Assembly (NCBI RefSeq): GCF_008868125.1
Contig: NZ_WAAQ01000002.1
Coordinates: forward strand, 248,001 to 312,000
Direction: 5' to 3'
Source: Microbacterium maritypicum
Lineage (GTDB): Bacteria; Actinomycetota; Actinomycetes; Actinomycetales; Microbacteriaceae
Length of the DNA stretch: 64,000 nucleotides
The translations under genes and the position numbers were made by a program. The notes below the pieces were generated by a model, which saw nothing but the letters and a program-made list of their open reading frames with translations, searched no databases and was not told where the DNA came from. Of the stretch, positions 60,553 to 64,000 are shown one piece after another. Positions within the stretch are counted from its first letter, which is position 1; each line of letters begins with the position of its first letter.

Positions 60553-61889
60553 TCTGGGAGATCGACGACCACGCACCGGAGGTCGAAGGACTCGACGCGC
60601 ACGGGCGCCCCGATCCCGCGTACGCGGAGTCGCTGGGCCTGCGGGCAGCAGGGCGCGGGGCGCGCGTGCTCGCCGCGGTGATCGAGTGGACGGTGGCCGT
60701 GCTCATCGCGCTCCCGGCCATCATCGCGCTCACCCCGGTTCTCGCCCAGGCGGTGGCCGGGCAGTTCGACCCCGAGAAGTTCTTCGCCCGCGGTGACCTG
60801 GTGTGGCTCATCGTCGCGGCGGCCGTCTCGCAAGGCCTGATGATCGCCTACGTCGTGGTCCAGCTCGTGCTGCACGGCCGCAAAGGTGTGACGCTCGGCA
60901 AGGCGATCTGCGGGATCCGCTCCGTGAACGTGCGCACCCTCGAACGCCCCGGCTTCTGGCGCGGCGCCGTGGTCCGCTACCTCGTCGCCTACGCCTCGTT
61001 CATCGTGCCGCTCATCGGCCCGGTGCTGGTGATCATGCTCTCCCCGCTCTTCGACATCGAGCGGCGAGGACGCGGGTGGCTCGACCTCGCCGCGGCGACC
61101 TGGTTCGTCGACGTGCGCGGCGGGCTGAACCCCTACGACCAGAAGCGCATGCGCATCGCGCGCAAGCGCGTGAAGACGCCCGAACACGAGGAGAAGGCCC
61201 CGCTGCCGTCACTGGCGACGCCGGTGCATCGCGATGCACCGGCCGAGTACGTCCCCAGTGCGCGTCTCTCCGGCGGTGTCATCGGTGCGCACCGCGCCGC
61301 GTCGGGGCCGGCGGTCGAGCCGGCGCAGGCTCCTGCTCCGGGGGCCTTGGTCTCGTCGACGCCGCCGTCGCTGGCGACGGGAGCCCCGGGTCCGGCATCG
61401 TTCGCTCCGGCTCCGGCTCCTGCTCCGGCATCGGACCCGGCCCCGGCGTACGTGGCGCCTCCGGCGGCTTCGCCGATGCCGCCCGTTCCAGCGGCTGGGC
61501 CTGTTGCGGCGACGCCGGCACCGGACGACGCCCCGGCAGCGCCCGTCGTCGCTCCCGTGGGCGTCCGCGCGATTCTGGTGCTCGACACCGGGGAGCGCAT
61601 CGAGGTGCGCGGGACGACGCTGTTCGGGCGGTCCCCGAGCGCGGCTCCCGGCGAGGGCGAGGCGCTCCTGGTGCCGGTGGTCGACGACACGCGATCGGTG
61701 TCCAAGACGCACATCGCGGTGATGCCCGCTCGACGGGGCGTCTTCGTCGTCGACCGCGCGTCGACCAACGGCAGTGCGGTCGTGCGGGGCGGCGCCGAGA
61801 CCGCTCTGCCGGCCGGCCACCCCGCCGAGCTGAAGACCGGGGACACGGTCCGCTTCGGCGACAGGTCCCTCCACGTGGAGTGGGTATGA
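60549..61889 (+). CDS. RDD-FHA membrane protein (second copy)
   Basis: 446-residue protein with the same plan as the gene at 54812-56113: an RDD domain (about 28-185; GRGARVLAAVIEWTVAVLIAL, GVTLGKAICGIRSVNV, GRGWLDLAAATWFVDV), a basic then Ala/Pro-rich linker (about 200-345) and a C-terminal FHA domain (about 350-446). FHA key residues are intact (LFGRSPS, SVSKTH, ASTNGS). GTG start overlaps the upstream stop. Having two paralogous RDD-FHA proteins in one operon suggests two docking points at the membrane for a phosphorylated component. The stop overlaps a 16-codon ORF. Confidence 0.88.
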   Translation: MIWEIDDHAPEVEGLDAHGRPDPAYAESLGLRAAGRGARVLAAVIEWTVAVLIALPAIIALTPVLAQAVAGQFDPEKFFARGDLVWLIVAAAVSQGLMIAYVVVQLVLHGRKGVTLGKAICGIRSVNVRTLERPGFWRGAVVRYLVAYASFIVPLIGPVLVIMLSPLFDIERRGRGWLDLAAATWFVDVRGGLNPYDQKRMRIARKRVKTPEHEEKAPLPSLATPVHRDAPAEYVPSARLSGGVIGAHRAASGPAVEPAQAPAPGALVSSTPPSLATGAPGPASFAPAPAPAPASDPAPAYVAPPAASPMPPVPAAGPVAATPAPDDAPAAPVVAPVGVRAILVLDTGERIEVRGTTLFGRSPSAAPGEGEALLVPVVDDTRSVSKTHIAVMPARRGVFVVDRASTNGSAVVRGGAETALPAGHPAELKTGDTVRFGDRSLHVEWV

Positions 61890-61936
61890 CCCTGAGCAGT
61901 GAGATGCGCCCTCGGCGCGGTGAGGACGAGCGATGA
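61886..61936 (+). CDS. Possible 16-residue coupling ORF
   Basis: A 16-codon frame (MTLSSEMRPRRGEDER) begins with an ATG overlapping the RDD-FHA stop and ends with a TGA overlapping the ATG of the FtsK/EssC-like gene. It bridges the only 43-base gap inside the overlapping part of the operon. It may simply keep ribosomes moving into the next gene; no known family. GTGAGGA before the next ATG could recruit ribosomes by itself, so this ORF is not required. Confidence 0.3.
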   Translation: MTLSSEMRPRRGEDER

Positions 61937-64000
61937 GAGTCAAGCTGACCCTGCGTCGACCTGCAGCACCTCTGACCGATGTGGTCGTGATGGCGGACTC
62001 GACCGCGACGATCGCCGATGTCGCGCGACAGATCGCCACGACCGACCCGGCGCGCAGCATCGCGGCGGGAGCGGCCGATGTGCTCACCCTCTCCGTGGCG
62101 CCGCCGACCAGCGAGCAGCTCACTATGCTCAACCCCGACCTGCTCGTGGGTGACGCCCCGATCGGCTCCGGATTCCTCGCCGAGGTGGTCAACGTCGGAC
62201 CCCACCGGGCCTCGACGGGAGGCGCCGGTGCGCGTCCTGCCGCGGTGCTCACGGTCGTCGCCGGGCCCGCCGCCGGTCAGGAGTTCCCGCTGCCCATCGG
62301 GCACTTCCTGATCGGGCGAGACGCCGCCAACGATGTCACCATCGCCGATCCGCTCGTCTCCAAGCGCCACGCCAGGATCGAGGTCGCGACCACGTTCGTC
62401 GAGCTGGTCGACCTGAACTCGGCCAACGGCATCCTCGTGGACGGCGGTCTGGTCCAACGCCTCCGGGTCATTCCCGGTCAGACGTTCGTGCTCGGCGACT
62501 GCGAGTTCGTCGTGCACATGGTCAGCGACTTCGACGGTTCGGCGTCGGGCGACCCCGTGCTCGAGCGCGGGGGAGCATTGATGTTCAACCGCAGCCCCCG
62601 GGTCGAGGAACGCTTCACCGGTCAGGAGCTGGACGAACCGCGTTACCCGCGCGACCAGCCGTCGAGGCTCTTCCCCTGGCCCATGCTCGTCGCGCCGATC
62701 CTGCTGGCCGTCACGATGTTCAGCATCACGCAGCGCCCCGCGTCCCTGTTGATCGCCGCCGCATCACCGATGATGATGTTCGGCAACTTCATCTCGCAGA
62801 AGACCAACATCGGCCAGCGCCTGCGCAAGGAGGCGGAGTCGTTCGAGGAGCAGTTCGAGCGACTCGAGGAGACGCTCTACCACTCGCACCCGAAGGAGCG
62901 GGAGGTGCGGCAGAACGAGGTGCCGGCCGTCGCGGTGGTGTTCGACGAGGCGATGCGCCTCGGCCCCCTGCTGTGGACGCGCCGACCGGAGCACTGGAAC
63001 TTCCTCGCCATGCGGCTCGGGGTGTGCGAGAGCGAGGCGCGCACCCGCATCAAGCGCACCGAGACTCCGGAGGCGCTCGTCGAGTACGTCGAACGTGTCG
63101 ACCGTCTCGAGGAGCGGTACCGGATGATCGCCGACGTACCCATCCTGGAATCCCTGCAGAGTGTGGGGTCCATCGGTGTCGCGGGGCCGACCTCGCTCGC
63201 CAGCGATGCGCTGCGCGGCATCGCGGTCCAGCTGTTCGGAACGCACTCGCCGAACGAACTGGTCACGGTCGCCCTCACCGAGCCGGGGTGGGCGAACGAG
63301 CTCGACTGGCTCAAATGGCTGCCGCACACCTCGAGCGAGCGCAACCCGTTCAAGGAGATGCCGCTCGCGGACTCCGCCTCGACCGGCACGGCCCTGCTCA
63401 GCGGTCTCGAGGAGATCGTGCTGCGTCGCTCGCGGGAGTCGAAATCGGCGCGTCCTCCGTACGGCGCCGACTGGGATCCGATGCGCTACGGCACCGACGT
63501 CAAGCGCGCGGCCGAGGACGCCACGTTCCCCGGGCAGACCGCGATCCTGGTCATCGTGACCAATGACGCCCCCGTGGACCGGGCCCGCCTGACCCAGATC
63601 CTGGAGCGTGGTGCCGACGTCGGCGTTTACGCCCTCTTCGTCGCCCCGGTCGTCGAAGCGCTGCCCGCGGCGTGCCGCACCTTCGTGGATGTGAGCGCCG
63701 GGCTCGGCGACGCCGTGGTCGGCACCGTCCGCAGCGGCGTGGACTACCACGGAGTGCAGGTAGAGGGCGTCTCGCACGCGTACATGATGATGTTCGCGAA
63801 GCGTCTCGCTCCGGTCGTCGATTCGAGCACCGTGATCGAGGATTCCTCCGACATCCCGAACTCGGTCAGCTTCCTCTCGCTCGTGGGGAACGAGGTCGCT
63901 GAGGATGCGAACGCCGTGATCGACCGCTGGCGGCAGAACAACACCATCATCGACCGCTCCGGCGCGCCCCAGTCCCGTCTCAAGAAGGCCGGGAACCTGC
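61933..64000 (+). CDS. FHA-containing FtsK/SpoIIIE-type ATPase, EssC-like (partial, 5' 689 codons)
   Basis: The reading frame is open from ATG 61933 to the right edge. Residues 1-80 resemble a ubiquitin-like (YukD/EsaB-type) beta-grasp start (MRVKLTLRRPAAPLTDVVV). An FHA domain spans about 105-190 with LIGRDAANDV, LVSKRH and NSANGI, all key residues intact. Two membrane helices lie at about 244-285 (LFPWPMLVAPILLAVTMFS and an adjacent segment). A cytoplasmic region follows (ETLYHSHPKERE, LGPLLWTRRPEHWNFLAMRLG) typical of EssC-type coupling proteins before the first ATPase domain, whose Walker motifs lie outside the window. EssC ATPases drive type VII secretion of WXG100-like proteins. GAGGA precedes the ATG. 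Identity as the secretion motor is strong by domain order, but the ATPase domains themselves are not seen here. Confidence 0.85.
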   Translation, partial: MRVKLTLRRPAAPLTDVVVMADSTATIADVARQIATTDPARSIAAGAADVLTLSVAPPTSEQLTMLNPDLLVGDAPIGSGFLAEVVNVGPHRASTGGAGARPAAVLTVVAGPAAGQEFPLPIGHFLIGRDAANDVTIADPLVSKRHARIEVATTFVELVDLNSANGILVDGGLVQRLRVIPGQTFVLGDCEFVVHMVSDFDGSASGDPVLERGGALMFNRSPRVEERFTGQELDEPRYPRDQPSRLFPWPMLVAPILLAVTMFSITQRPASLLIAAASPMMMFGNFISQKTNIGQRLRKEAESFEEQFERLEETLYHSHPKEREVRQNEVPAVAVVFDEAMRLGPLLWTRRPEHWNFLAMRLGVCESEARTRIKRTETPEALVEYVERVDRLEERYRMIADVPILESLQSVGSIGVAGPTSLASDALRGIAVQLFGTHSPNELVTVALTEPGWANELDWLKWLPHTSSERNPFKEMPLADSASTGTALLSGLEEIVLRRSRESKSARPPYGADWDPMRYGTDVKRAAEDATFPGQTAILVIVTNDAPVDRARLTQILERGADVGVYALFVAPVVEALPAACRTFVDVSAGLGDAVVGTVRSGVDYHGVQVEGVSHAYMMMFAKRLAPVVDSSTVIEDSSDIPNSVSFLSLVGNEVAEDANAVIDRWRQNNTIIDRSGAPQSRLKKAGNL

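Overview
The window reads as chromosomal DNA of a high-GC Gram-positive actinobacterium. It is most likely a member of Microbacteriaceae close to Microbacterium: G/C dominates third codon positions, many GTG starts and ATGA/GTGA overlaps occur, and it carries a DUF222-HNH (13E12-type) gene, an Rv2578c-type radical SAM gene and a choice-of-anchor G surface protein. No rRNA or tRNA genes, insertion sequences, prophage or CRISPR arrays were seen. The genus is inferred from gene content, not from a marker gene. Every gap between genes is shorter than 300 bases.

Layout, left half. 1-4450: a partial radical SAM gene, a VanY-type carboxypeptidase, an acyl-CoA dehydrogenase, and a DUF222-HNH gene that has an SOS-box-like site at its promoter and two simple repeats at its 3' end. 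4504-9534: an ECF importer (dual ATPase, EcfT, one intact and one decayed S component) around a divergent membrane acyltransferase, with an iron-box-like palindrome in the shared promoter region. 9702-12860: a secreted subtilase. 13045-19358: CstA, YbdD, a LytS-type kinase, a LytTR regulator, a small membrane protein and a sodium:solute symporter. This run resembles the BtsSR/BtsT/YjiX pyruvate-sensing system with a second carrier added. 19360-25962: a DUF6226-like protein, pirin, GNAT, a MarR/DHA2-MFS pair and RecQ. 26002-30474: a tandem-TetR regulator divergent from an MFS carrier and a GH3 glycosidase.

Layout, right half. 30745-37814: a 1645-residue surface protein followed by DUF5819 and HTTM membrane proteins. 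37935-43929: an acyl-CoA oxidase-like enzyme, a SnoaL-like protein, a zinc alcohol dehydrogenase, an alanine/sodium symporter and 3-methyladenine glycosylase I. 44035-64000: a tightly overlapping operon of a 2035-residue membrane-anchored Ig/Fn3 protein, a MoxR ATPase, a DUF58 protein, a transglutaminase-fold protein with altered catalytic residues, two RDD-FHA proteins, a PP2C phosphatase, a cytoplasmic FHA protein, a Ser/Thr kinase, an FHA-like protein and the start of an FHA-FtsK/EssC-type ATPase cut by the window edge.

The last region is the strongest candidate for an under-described system. It looks like a type VII (EssC-type) secretion locus controlled by Ser/Thr phosphorylation, with a MoxR/DUF58/pseudo-transglutaminase envelope module built into the same transcript.
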